Shown here piece after piece: positions 55,044-64,000 of a DNA stretch of 64,000 bases. Made by a program: the position numbers and the translations under genes. This stretch comes from Ochotona curzoniae (Eukaryota; Chordata; Mammalia; Lagomorpha; Ochotonidae). Position 1 is the stretch's first letter. Each line of letters opens with the position of its first letter. The notes beneath the pieces are model-generated. The model worked only from the letters and a program-made list of their open reading frames with translations. It searched no databases and was not told where the DNA came from. Where the stretch lies: positions 75,558,501 through 75,622,500 of the forward strand of contig NW_024466599.1 in assembly GCF_017591425.1 (NCBI RefSeq). The letters are read 5' to 3'.

Positions 55044-55362
55044 GGGCTGGCACTCTGGCCTTGTCCATTAAGGTGCTACCTGTGATACTGTCATCTCGTA
55101 CGGGTGCTGGTTTGTGTCCTGGCTGCTCCACTTCTGATCCAGCTTTCTTCCGGATGCACCTGGGACAGCAGCAAAGCATGGTTCCTGTACTTAGTTCCCT
55201 GTACCCATATGGGAGATCTGGATGAGACTCCTGACTCCTGGTTTTGGCATGGCACAGAATCAGCTGTTGTGGCCATCTGGAGAGCGCACCAGCAGATGGA
55301 CGATTCCTCTGTCTTTCCTTCTTTTTCTGTAACTCTGCCTTTCAAATAAATAAATATTTGAA
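55044..55362 (+). mobile_element. C-type SINE, sense
   Basis: GGGGCTGGCACTCTGGCCTTG head, 'cgggtgctggtttgtgtcctgg', 'ctggttttggcatggcac' and the tail CTTTCAAATAAATAAATATTTG. Confidence 0.92.
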
Positions 55363-55962
55363 AAATTTTAAAGGTAAATTCACATTTTTGGTTTGTTTCT
55401 TCCATGAATGTTTTGAAGTCTCCTTGTGTTCAACAACAACTGAAAGAATCACCAAAAATGTGCAATTAAAATACTGTAAACCAAACAGTTTCTGGCATGC
55501 ACTGTGGAGCTGTCAGCACTTAGATGCAGAACTGGCTCTGACAACTTGGCCCTGAATGTGATGGCTCAATTAACGATGCCCTGGGGCTGGGAAGAACAAA
55601 GTCCCTGCGACAACTTTCCCACAACACTGGGTTCATGTTAGTCAAAACTGGAAGGGACTCTTGGATCATTCGTAAGGCAGGACACTGCATAGGAGCTGTG
55701 AAGTCTGCAAGATCTTTTGTTCTCTGCCCTGTCTGTGGGCCATTGCAGTTGGCCTCGCCAAGTTCCTAGCTAAACAGAGTGCAGTTCAGTATGTGACAGG
55801 CCCAGTTCTAAGCCAGACTGCTGGCTTCAGTCTGGGCCACCTGAGGCTGGAATCTATCACCCTTGGATACATAAGCTCCTGTTGCTAACCTTCAATTAGC
55901 ATGTAGCTGGTCGAGCCATTGTTTCGGATTTTATACTAAGAAGTGTGCTTCGAGGGTAGGCT
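55363..55962. other. Unassigned DNA
   Basis: About 600 bases. 'actggaagggactcttggatcattc' (55648-55672) recalls old amniote repeats but is not enough to assign. Confidence 0.4.
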
Positions 55963-56290
55963 GGACCTTGTGGTACAGTGCGTTGATCTGCTGTTTACAA
56001 TGCCAACGTGTAATATTAGAGCACTAAGTTGAGTCCCATTTGCTCCACTTCTGATCCAGCTGTCTTCCAATTACTTAGGAAGGTAGAGGAAGATGCTCCA
56101 GGTGCATGGGCTCCTGTCACCCACGCGGGAGATCAAGATGGCATTCCAGGCTCTTGGTTCCAGTCTGTCAGTTGCAGGTACTTGGGAATAAACCAAGACA
56201 TGGGGAGGGGGGGAACTCTTCCCTCTCTTTCTTTCCCCTTCTGTCTTCCTTTAACACTTTCTTTCAAATAAATCAATGAGCAAATTTTAA
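55963..56290 (+). mobile_element. C-type SINE, sense, old
   Basis: 'ggctggaccttgtggtacag' head, 'gagtcccatttgctccacttc', 'cacccacgcgggagatc' and CTTTCTTTCAAATAAATC tail. Followed within eight bases by another sense copy. Confidence 0.88.
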
Positions 56291-56297
56291 GAAGCAT

Positions 56298-56635
56298 ATT
56301 GGTGGCATGGTGGATTAGTGGATAAAGTCAATTGCCTGAAACACTGGCATCCCATGTGGGTGCTGATTCGTGTTGGGCTGCTCGGCTTCTGATCCAGCTC
56401 CCTGCTAACACACTTGAGGAAAAATGGCAGAGAACAGTCCGAGTGGATGGACTTCTGCCACTTACATGGGAGACCCAGATGAAGTTCCTGGCATCTGGTT
56501 TCAGCCTGGGTAGGCCTGGTCACTTTGTCTATTCGGGGAGTGAACTTGCAGGTGAAAGATATTTCTCTGTGTGTCTTTCTGCCTTTCTCTCTCTCTCTCT
56601 CTGTAATTCTGACTTTCAAATCAAGTAAATAAATA
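56298..56635 (+). mobile_element. C-type SINE, sense
   Basis: 'attggtggcatggtggattag' head, 'ctggcatcccatgtgggtgc', 'cggggagtgaacttgcagg', a (CT)n run at 56583-56602 and the tail AAATCAAGTAAATAAATATG. Head-to-tail partner of the preceding SINE. Confidence 0.92.
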
Positions 56636-56954
56636 TGAAACACACTCAGACACCCCCTACACACAGAGAGATGCCTCCCCCTCACCACCACACACAGAAA
56701 GCTTCCACTCTAGGTCTCTACTCATAAGGCAAAGGAATTCTGGGGTATGCACATAGGCCGCTTTCTGGTCTGGACAGCTGGGTCAATTACTCTCCAGTGG
56801 GGGTAGCTTGGCTTGTGTTTTCACAGCCTTCCCAGTTTTTTGGCTAACATCCTGAGAAGGAAGGCTTGGAAGAAACTTGAAAGCAGCCTCGTTCAATGTG
56901 TTGGTCTGTTGGTAGCTCCCTCACACCCCCAGAGGTCCCTGAAGGATAAGGAGG

Positions 56955-57400
56955 TCCTTTTTCCTTGCAGCATCTGTGGCTGTCCCTGTGGCTGGGGCTT
57001 TATACTCCCATCCACAGGATCCTGAGCACAGACCCCAAGAAGCCGCATCTACCTGTGGGGTCTTGGAGGGATAGTAGAGGTTGCATTTGGCCATGGGATC
57101 TTGGGCCCAGAACCAATGGCCATATCTCTCTTGGGGTTCTGGTGTAGTCACGAGAGGCCATGTCTAACCAAGGGGCTCTAAGCACAACTCTTGGGGTGCT
57201 GGACAATCACCAGGAAGCCACATAGGCCTGCAAAGTGCTGGTTTCATTCACTAGGGAGCCTTGTCTGTGGGACCTGCTCACACACACCAAGGGCCACACC
57301 TGCCCTTGGTATCCTGGGCACTTTTAGCGCCTTTCTCACAGATTCATTCTGTAAGCCAGACCCACGCACAATAAAGACTCTGTTTCTTCTCCAAGTTTTT
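56955..57400 (+). repeat. 38-bp minisatellite in an LTR-like sequence
   Basis: Units of 38-39 bases lie back to back at 57037-57074, 57075-57113, 57114-57151 and 57152-57189, with looser units to about 57330. The shared pattern is GAGGCCATATCT..CC.TGGGGTCTTGGGCAC. Downstream, ACAATAAAGACTCTGTTTCTTC (57369-57390) is a poly(A)-signal and pyrimidine motif typical of LTR R/U5 regions. The unit divergence shows age. LTR identity is inference. Confidence 0.6.
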
Positions 57401-58041
57401 CAGGCTGAAAAGAAACTTTTCCCCTCTGCCTTTGGCTCCAGTTGGTTATTTGAAATGGCAAAAGTTATTAAAATTCCAATGTGGAAACTGGCTTGATAAA
57501 CAGGAAAGGAGTTTTGAAAACCCACCACTGAGCACAAAACTTAACTCTGTGCTGGCTGGTTTGTTGCTTTAGACTGTTTCTGAGGTTGGCCTGCAGGCCT
57601 CTCTCTGTAAAGGTTTTTCCTGGCTACTGTTCTTGGCCACTGCTGTGAGCCGCTGTTACCTTTACCACCTATTTTTCTAACGATTTAACATCAAATTTAA
57701 AAATACTGGGTCATCCAAAATGATATTATTTTGTGCAATCATATATTTCATTTAATATAGTAATAGTTATTCATTCATACCTGTGGCATCTCCATCAAAC
57801 TATTGGCAGGTTATTGGACTGTATCAGGTAATAAAAAAGAGAATGAATCAAGCATTTCAATGTCCTAAATGAAAAAAGAGGATTGCGAATCAAGGCATAA
57901 AAAGAAAAATAAAATAGGGCACATGGGAAAAAAATCAGGGGGATCCGAAGCAGTGCAGGAATTCAGAATGAAATATGTTCCTGGCCCAAAGAGAGAAAGA
58001 GGAGCAGGTCAGAATGTGTGTGGCAGGAAAAGAAGCTCACA
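57401..58041. other. Unassigned DNA
   Basis: About 640 bases. AT-rich around 57680-57900; no gene seen. Confidence 0.4.
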
Positions 58042-58372
58042 CAGGGGCCCGGCATGATGGCTAATTGGCTAATCACCTCCTTGTAAGTGCCAGCATCCTA
58101 CATGAGCACTGATTCCTGTCCTGGCTGCTCCACTTCCCATCCAACTCCCTCCTTGTGGCCTGGGAAAGCAGTGGAGGATGGTCCAGGAGCTTGAGATTCT
58201 GCACCCACATGACAAACCTAGAAGAGGTTCCTGGATCCCAGTTTCAGATGGACTCAGCTCCAGCCATTGCGACTATTGGAGGAACCAACCAGCAGATGGA
58301 AGAACTCTCTGTCTATCCTTCTCTTTGTAAAAGTTTGCCTCTCCCATAAAAATAAATAAATATTTTTTTAAA
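58042..58372 (+). mobile_element. C-type SINE, sense
   Basis: AGGGGCCCGGCATGATGGC head, TGGCTAATCACCTCC, GGGAAAGCAGTGGAGGATGG, 'ggaaccaaccagcagatgg' and AAATAAATAAATATTTTTTT tail. Confidence 0.94.
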
Positions 58373-59127
58373 AGAAGATCTCAGATTGTTTGACATCCTC
58401 TATCGAGAAGAAGGGTTCCTCTCCATCCTTCATGCCTGTAGAGCAAAAAATAAAAAGGAGTGATTCATGTCAGTTTCTGGACCAAGACCTTACTATGTTG
58501 GCAGATCTGCTTGCTTTCAGAATCGCTGCTCTTGGAGCCCTCTCCCTGGGTGCTTGAGCACCAACGGTGTTGGAGAGACCCTTTGATTGACACTTTTAGC
58601 GTAACAGCAACAAGGCAAGCAGATGAGCTGAGCTGTCTGGGACTTATGGCCAACCCATTTGCCAGCTGAGCACATCAACATCATAGAAAACCAGAGAACA
58701 GCCCAGCTTAACCCTGCTCAGAATTCTGATCCATAGAATTGTGAGCCTTGATACAATAGTGGTAGTTTTATTAAACCATTGAGTCTAGGTGACAGGTGAG
58801 AGCAGTGACAGGTAAATGAAGCTGTAGGATTTGATTCACAGGGATAAAGGTTTAAAGGCTTGGGAGAGAGTGGAAATGCTTGCTGCTGGCAAAGCCATTA
58901 AAAAGAATATCTTCAAATACTCAGTTTTGGGGTAAATTGGAAAAAATATAGGGAATAAAAGGAAAACTTACTGGTGTACATTTCAAAGGTCAAACAGACA
59001 GTCAGAGTTCATGTGAATGTTACATATTCCAGGGTTAATGGAGTGACACTAAAGAGTGTATATTTTAACTTACTATGGAATGTAAAGTACATACAAAGAG
59101 AATGGTATAATGATGCCCTGTTGTCCT
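58373..59127. other. Unassigned DNA
   Basis: About 750 bases, no recognised repeat. Short open frames at 58460-58669 show no domain. Confidence 0.4.
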
Positions 59128-59448
59128 GACCCCTTTGCTATAACAAGTGTTATAAATTGGGTGCCTTATAAACAACAGAAGTTGGTTTCTCACAGTCTGG
59201 AGCCAGAGTCCAAGTTCAAGATGCCAGCAGATTCACAATCTAGTCAGAGCCTGCTTCCTTGCTCTTCTGGCTGTGTCCCCCATGATGGAAGGGGCTGGAG
59301 AGACTGTAGGGTCTCTTTTATAGGGGAACTAAGCCCATTCATGAAGGTCTGACCCCGACAGCCCTCGCTGCAATATCATCACTTTGTGAGTACGATGCCA
59401 ACACAGGAATATTTAGGGTACACAAATATTCAGATCACAGCACCTGTA
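59128..59448 (-). mobile_element. MaLR-type LTR relic, antisense
   Basis: 'gggtgccttataaacaacag', 'tggtttctcacagtctgga', 'aagatgccagcagattcac', 'cttttataggggaactaagcccattcatgaaggtc' and 'acacaaatattcagatcacagcacc' are the reverse complement of a classic MaLR (ERVL-MaLR/MLT1-like) LTR. Both ends are recognisable. Confidence 0.75.
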
Positions 59449-59504
59449 CACATTACCTGTGGGGTCTAGGATAATTGCTTTCCTGGCCAAAAAGCTATCA
59501 ATAT

Positions 59505-59645
59505 CTGCCATTGAGAAATGCAGATTCCTGGGCAACACCCAAGACCAATGAGATCAGAATTGTTGGGCTGTAACCCAGGAAGCTGCACCCATAAACCTGC
59601 CTGTACCTTAGAATTTGCCGACTAAGTTTGGGAATCACTGGAATG
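59505..59645. mobile_element. MER5-type (hAT-Charlie) MITE relic
   Basis: 'aaatgcagattcctgggcaacaccc', 'gaagctgcacccataaacctgcc', 'tgggaatcactgg' give the MER5A outline. It sits between two oppositely oriented LTRs. Confidence 0.75.
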
Positions 59646-59699
59646 AAGAGTCAAAATAGCTGTAGGAGAGAGAGAGATAAATTTAAGGGACTATGAAGA

Positions 59700-60062
59700 G
59701 ACAGACTATGTCATCTTCGTGTGTAGTGCTATAGGCTCAACGCTTGTGACTTCCAGATTCATATTAAATCTTGATAGTGATGGTGTTAGGAGGTGAAGTC
59801 TTTGCAGATGATGATGTAATAAGAGTGGAGCACAAATGGGATTATTGCATTTGTAAAATGGATCCCAGAGGAGAACACTTACACTCCGCGAGGATGTGGA
59901 AGGCGTGCACCATCTAAGAATCAGAAAGTGGTCTCTTGCAAGATACCAAACCTGTTGGTGCCCTTGTCTAGGACTTCCCAGCCTCCAGAACTGTGGGAGT
60001 TGATTTCCCACGGTTTGCAAGGTGCCTAGTTTATGATATTTTGTTATAGTTGAAACTAATTA
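59700..60062 (+). mobile_element. MaLR-type LTR relic, sense
   Basis: 'gatggtgttaggaggtgaag', 'ggagcacaaatgggattattgc', 'ggatcccagaggagaacac', 'cttcccagcctccagaactgtggg' and 'tatgatattttgttatagttg' follow the same LTR family in the opposite direction to the copy at 59128-59448. Confidence 0.78.
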
Positions 60063-61683
60063 CCACTGAACAAGTCAACAGCTAGGAGGAAACTCCAAGG
60101 TAGGCTCAGGATCTGCCACTGCTCCAGGCAGGATGCCGGGGTCCAGAGAGTCCTGTAGGCAAGTAGCCATGGGTGAGGCAACCCACTACAGAACCTTCTG
60201 GCTTCTCAGATATTTCTTCAGCGAGAACATAGGGGACTTCCGTTACTCTTGGGACCTATTCCTGAAAGAAGTGGCGCTATGGCTAGACTGTCCTCTAAAA
60301 ATGAATGTTTCCTGGACAGTGTAGGGAAAAGAGATAAACATCCCCCACGAAAAGGGTCAATAAGAAAATGGATGAAAGACTTAAGGAAGAGCTGACCGGG
60401 TACTCGGGCTCTGTCTTTTAGTGGTAGGGAAATAGCTGTGTATGAGATGGACAAGAATTTTCAGCCCAAGACATCACGCTTAGAGTGCTGGCCAGGCAAG
60501 GATGTCCAGAGAGCATCCTGAGACACCTGATCATGCAGACCGAATTGAATTGAATCAGAGTGGATGACACTCACACAGGCCTACCTCTTGTCCTTTGAAC
60601 TCTTCTACTGAAGGGAAAAAAAATGAATTTACCCAGAGGATGTTTGGAGAAGTCTCCCAGAAACCATTCTTGTTTTACCACTCACTAGGCATTCAAGCCC
60701 CCCATGAGTGCTAAGTAGCTCCTTGACATCAGATGCTAATGATGTACCTCTTCTGGATCGGAGAGGGTAAACAGCTTCAGAAAGAACACTTGCTCCTGAT
60801 GATCTTCTGACAATGTCTTCGCATCATTTCCTCTGCTGCCATCCGTGGCACGGGCTTGAGCAGGCAGGAATGGTGACAGGTAAATGAGCTTCGGTCCCCG
60901 CTCTCAGGGAGAGAAACAGGTCCTTATTCTCAGGAAATGTTCTTCTCATCATTTGGCTGATCATCACTTTAAAAATCAACTTCTGTAAGAGGCTTGATTT
61001 GCCCTGTCCATACAATACACGAAATAATCACCATGTTATTTTTTTAATATAAAAAACCTGTAATTTGATATTTGGAATGAATATAGTAGGCTTTCCTCCT
61101 TGCAAAATCTCTGAATCAGTAAAAATAAAATCTCCAGCTTGCATTTTCAGCTGTAACTGAGAATAATGGGGTGAAAGGGTGTGAAATGTGAACGGGCTGC
61201 CAAAACATAGAAGTGTGGGTAGCTCCTTTCCTCGCTTGCAGGGGAACTCAGCTGTGATCAGAGCCTGGGTTGAGAGAGGAAGAAGTAGGCATTTCCTCAG
61301 AAGTGAATAGCAGAGGTTGGGGTGAGCAGGGGGATCCCCATAATCAAGAGAGCAAAGTTGGTATGCTTAAGCCATGTGCTAAGCCAGTCTAAATAGGACG
61401 CTGGCTCCGTTTGCTTTGGATTTCTCCCTAACACATGTGTTGTCCTTGGGCAAAAGGCAATACACGCCTTTAATCTCACCCGCCTCCACCCCTCTCCTCC
61501 GGCTCCTCAACAGCTCCTGTGCAATTCCCTACTGTAAACTAATACACACACACTTTAATCTCTCTGATTGCATCTTGGGCAGCCCAAGAGATCGTTATTC
61601 AACACTCAGGCTCACTTGAACATGTTTTCTTTAGTTGCCACCATCTGTTTACACCAGGGCAATGTGCTATGCCTTCTTCCAAA
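60063..61683. other. Unassigned DNA
   Basis: About 1.6 kb with no recognised repeat or gene; the longest SINE-free stretch of the last 10 kb. Short frames on both strands have no domain match. Confidence 0.4.
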
Positions 61684-61786
61684 GGGGGGGGCTCTTACAC
61701 ACTTTTGGTGGAAATGTAAGTTAGTGCAGCCACTATGGAAAATAATGTGGAGAAGTCTTAAAAATGTAGAAATAAAACTGTCATTT

Positions 61787-62108
61787 GGGACCTGGCATGG
61801 TAGCCTAGTGGCCAAAGTCCTCTTCTTGCATACACTGGGATCCCATATAGGGCTGGTTCTAATCCTGGCAGCTCCACTTCCCATCCAGCTCCCTGCTTGT
61901 GGCCTGGGAAAGCAGCTGAGGATGGCCCAAAGTCTTGGACCCTGCACTCGTATGGGAGGCCCAGCCAGGAAGGCTTCTGGCTTTGGATCGGCACAGCTCT
62001 GGCCATTGCAGCCACTTGTGGAATGTACCAGTGGACAGAAGATCTTTCTCTCTGTTTCTCCTCTCTCTATATATCTGATTTTCCAATAAAAATAAAATAA
62101 ATCTTAAA
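61787..62108 (+). mobile_element. C-type SINE, sense, with target duplication
   Basis: Head GGACCTGGCATGGTAGCCTAG, 'gctccacttcccatccagc', GGGAAAGCAGCTGAGGATGG and the tail AATAAAAATAAAATAAATCTT. The 13 bases AAAACTGTCATTT occur at both ends (61774-61786 and 62109-62121), within L1 sequence. Confidence 0.94.
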
Positions 62109-62195
62109 AAAACTGTCATTTAATCCAGTAATTTTATTATATGATGTTTACCCAAAAGACACAAAATCATTGTGTCAAAGAGATACTGCTGTGCT

Positions 62196-62672
62196 TGTTG
62201 TGCGCTCTTTATTGTCCCGTCCAGCAGGACAGTCAACGGGGTCGCAACCACCTAGGAGAGAATGAAGGGGACAAGAGACTCAAAGAATGGACAGCAAGAC
62301 AGGATGTCTGATCAAGCTGTCAGTTTATTGATTTTAATTGAGGGTTTTTATGTTCTTCAGTAACTAAGGCTCAGGGAGGAAAGGAGAAACTGGGATGCAA
62401 GCCATGGTCTCAAGACCGATTGTTCTTGAGCAGCCACCATATCAACAATAGTAACCACCATATTAGCAATAGCATAGGTAATCAATAACAAGATGTCGGC
62501 AGGTACAGCATAAATCACATTCTGAAACAGTTGCTAGAAACAATTGAAGCTAAGCATGTGTTTAGTTTCATAACTTCTTTCCCAAGCATCTAGCCAGCCG
62601 GGGGTTTTCCACTGGCTCACAGTTCTATATTCAAAATGGCTTCAGTGTGGCTACAGTACACGGCTCCTGACA
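62196..62672 (-). mobile_element. Solo LTR of an endogenous retrovirus, antisense
   Basis: A 477-bp insert in L1 sequence with TG...CA ends. On the - strand it begins TGTCAGGAGCCGTG and, near its end, carries GGACGGGACAATAAAGAGC, an AATAAA poly(A) signal just upstream of the 3' terminus, as in the R region of an LTR. No internal retroviral genes flank it. A clean flanking duplication was not seen. It could belong to a beta-retrovirus-like (ERVK-type) family; this is inference. Confidence 0.72.
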
Positions 62673-63150
62673 CTTTATAATAGCCAGGATATGGAATACA
62701 CCACTGTGTCCATCATTAGGTGAATGAAGAAGCAAATGTGGCATATACACACACTGGAATACTCTTCAGCCATAAAAAGGAACAGAATCCTGTCCTGTGC
62801 TACAAAATGGATGGAACTGAAGGACATCATCTTGGATAAAGCAAATCAGATACAGGAAACTTAATTTCATATATTGTTCCTCATGAATGAGAACTTAAAG
62901 TCTCAGTCTGAATGCGAAGTGTTGATTTCTGGAAGGAAGGTGGAGTGGGAGGGATTGGGGAGTTTGGAATCAAAAAATTAGGGGAAGCTGCAACGTAGTT
63001 CACCCATTGTGACAAACGTCTGATGTCAATGACATCAAAAGGGAGGGTGGGTATGGTCCACAAACGTGGCACACAAGCTACTAAGGGGAGCTGAATTTGG
63101 AGTACTCTTTGTAGCATATGAATTTTTGAAAGTTGAGAGCTATTATGCAA

Positions 63151-63639
63151 TAAAAAGGCACTGTTTCTGTTGTCTGCTTTTCCAACTGTATTTCCTGTAT
63201 TTTCTGCAGACTGTTGACATGGTAGGGAGGTAGCACTGAGCATCAGAAAGTGCGGACAGGGAGACACAAGATAAAGTTAAGAGGCAGTGCGCAGATCTCA
63301 ATGGGTTGGAGCCCTAGCTTTGGCTCACTGTGTCTGCTGTTCAGCAGACTTAGCACGGGAGAGCAGTTTCTTGTGCCTCCCTTCAGAGTCCAGGACTGCG
63401 GGGGGGGCGGGGGGGCAGCAGGAGTCAGTGATTTTGCTGACGGCAGTGGGGCAGTCTGCTTCGGGGTTCTGAAAAGCTATTTTTTTCTGACTCTTTGCCC
63501 AGACTGTGGAGCCTTCCAAAGGCCCACACAACACTGTTCCGCCAAAGGCATCTTCAAGAGCAGCTCAGGAATCAAGGAAATTCCAAAGACCGCTTTATGA
63601 GCCAAGTCTGGCCAGGAGGGAGCAAGATGGGGAAGGTCT
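63151..63639. other. Unassigned DNA, with a G-rich run
   Basis: No gene recognised. G8-C-G7 (63400-63415) could form a G-quadruplex-type structure. Frames up to 116 codons here have no domain. Confidence 0.45.
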
Positions 63640-64000
63640 TGTGTTGGTGCCAGGAAGAACGGCAGAGCAGTCAGCGCCCCGGGGCGGGCAGGAAAACATG
63701 GGTACCAGGGATGGAGCCTGGGCCCTTTCTTTCTTCCAGGATGCCTTTAGCCTTTTCTGGGTCCCTGCACCCCAACTGTGCTCACAGCTACAAGTCCCAA
63801 CAGCTCCCGGAGCCCATTGTAAGGGAACATTCTTGGCCTTGGAACACAAGGGCTGCGGCGCAGAGGAGCAGCCGGCCTCAAGGGCGCTGACTGGGCATGT
63901 GGCACAGTCCCTTGGCCCTAGGCCTGTTGGCACCGCGCCCTCCCGCCTGCCTGGGGCCCCGCCCTGCAGGAACGCAGAGAGAGCCCGCAGCAGCTCCTGT
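63640..64000. promoter_or_regulatory. CpG-rich window edge (possible CpG island margin)
   Basis: The last 160 bases hold about ten CpGs (e.g. GCGGCGCAG, CACCGCGCCC, GCCCCGCCC), far above the rest of the window. GCCCCGCCC at about 63957 is an Sp1-type GC box. This suggests a promoter beginning at or beyond 64000, or simply a GC-rich isochore edge. Confidence 0.45.

Larger units (their letters stand above)
61684..63150 (+). mobile_element. Old L1 3' end, split by SINE and LTR
   Basis: Sense L1 ORF2 C-terminal text: 'acacttttggtggaaatgtaag', 'gcagccactatggaaaataatgtgg', then after the insertions 'tataatagccaggatatgg', 'ggaatactcttcagccataaaaagg' and 'aaatggatggaactgaagg', ending in the 3' UTR near 63150. 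The + frame preserves WWKCKLVQPLWKIMWRSL, the usual end of ORF2. It begins with a G8 run. Confidence 0.88.

Noticed and set aside
1..64000. Search for a prokaryotic-type defence, secretion or biosynthetic gene cluster.
   Set aside because: No long open frames, operons or ribosome-binding sites; SINE, L1 and LTR content shows mammalian nuclear DNA.

Overview
This is a 64 kb piece of mammalian nuclear DNA, and almost all of it is non-coding. The organism is most likely a lagomorph, and more likely a pika (Ochotona) than a rabbit. The main evidence is about 38 copies or fragments of a tRNA-derived SINE of the lagomorph C-repeat type. It has a GGCCCGGCGCGGTGGC start, an internal GGGAAAGCAGT..GAGGA..GGCCCAAAGC block, a CT-rich stretch and an AATAAATCTTAAAA tail. 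The species call is inference from recalled repeat consensus sequences, because no search could be run. I found no intact protein-coding gene, no tRNA/rRNA gene, no CRISPR array and no prokaryotic-style operon. Nearly all open frames are short and lie across SINEs, L1 fragments or simple repeats.

Layout. 0.5-2.1 kb: SINEs. 2.76-5.87 kb: a degraded L1 on the + strand with 5' UTR, ORF1 remnant, the start of ORF2, an inverted ORF2 piece and the 3' UTR; a young SINE with a perfect 15-bp target duplication sits inside it. 6-9 kb: SINEs and unassigned DNA. 10-11.9 kb: old L1 on the - strand split by a SINE. 14.8-15.5 kb: old L1 3' end carrying a perfect 17-bp hairpin. 16.26-17.96 kb: L1 on the - strand with a 305-bp LTR-like insertion. 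18-19.5 kb: non-repetitive DNA with a duplicated homeobox-type motif. 20.8-23.5 kb: a large unclassified dispersed repeat with a core of about 70-bp degenerate tandem units. 25-29 kb: SINEs, a long polypyrimidine tract and Tigger-type DNA-transposon relics. 30.7-39.5 kb: more Tigger, L1, MER5-type and SINE remnants. 41.5-42.65 kb: a second L1 with the same internal inversion junction as the first. 43.56-44.13 and 45.7-47.8 kb: two more copies of the large dispersed repeat, in opposite orientations. 49.9-54 kb: old DNA transposon, L1, L2 and MIR relics. 54.7-58.4 kb: five + strand SINEs and a 38-bp minisatellite inside an LTR-like sequence. 59.1-60.1 kb: two MaLR-type LTRs in inverted orientation around a MER5-type relic. 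61.7-63.15 kb: an old L1 3' end split by a SINE (with target duplication) and a solo LTR. From about 63.64 kb to the window edge the DNA becomes GC- and CpG-rich, as at the edge of a CpG island or promoter lying mainly outside the window.

The most unusual observations are: (1) two L1 copies sharing one inversion junction between an inverted ORF2 linker segment and the 3' UTR, which suggests a rearranged, RT-less L1 lineage that multiplied; (2) the three-copy composite repeat with a degenerate minisatellite core and a 3' module whose reading frame is partly conserved between copies; (3) a run of about 17 consecutive SINEs all on the - strand from 11.9 to 44.5 kb. Repeat boundaries are by eye and usually good to about 5-20 bases.
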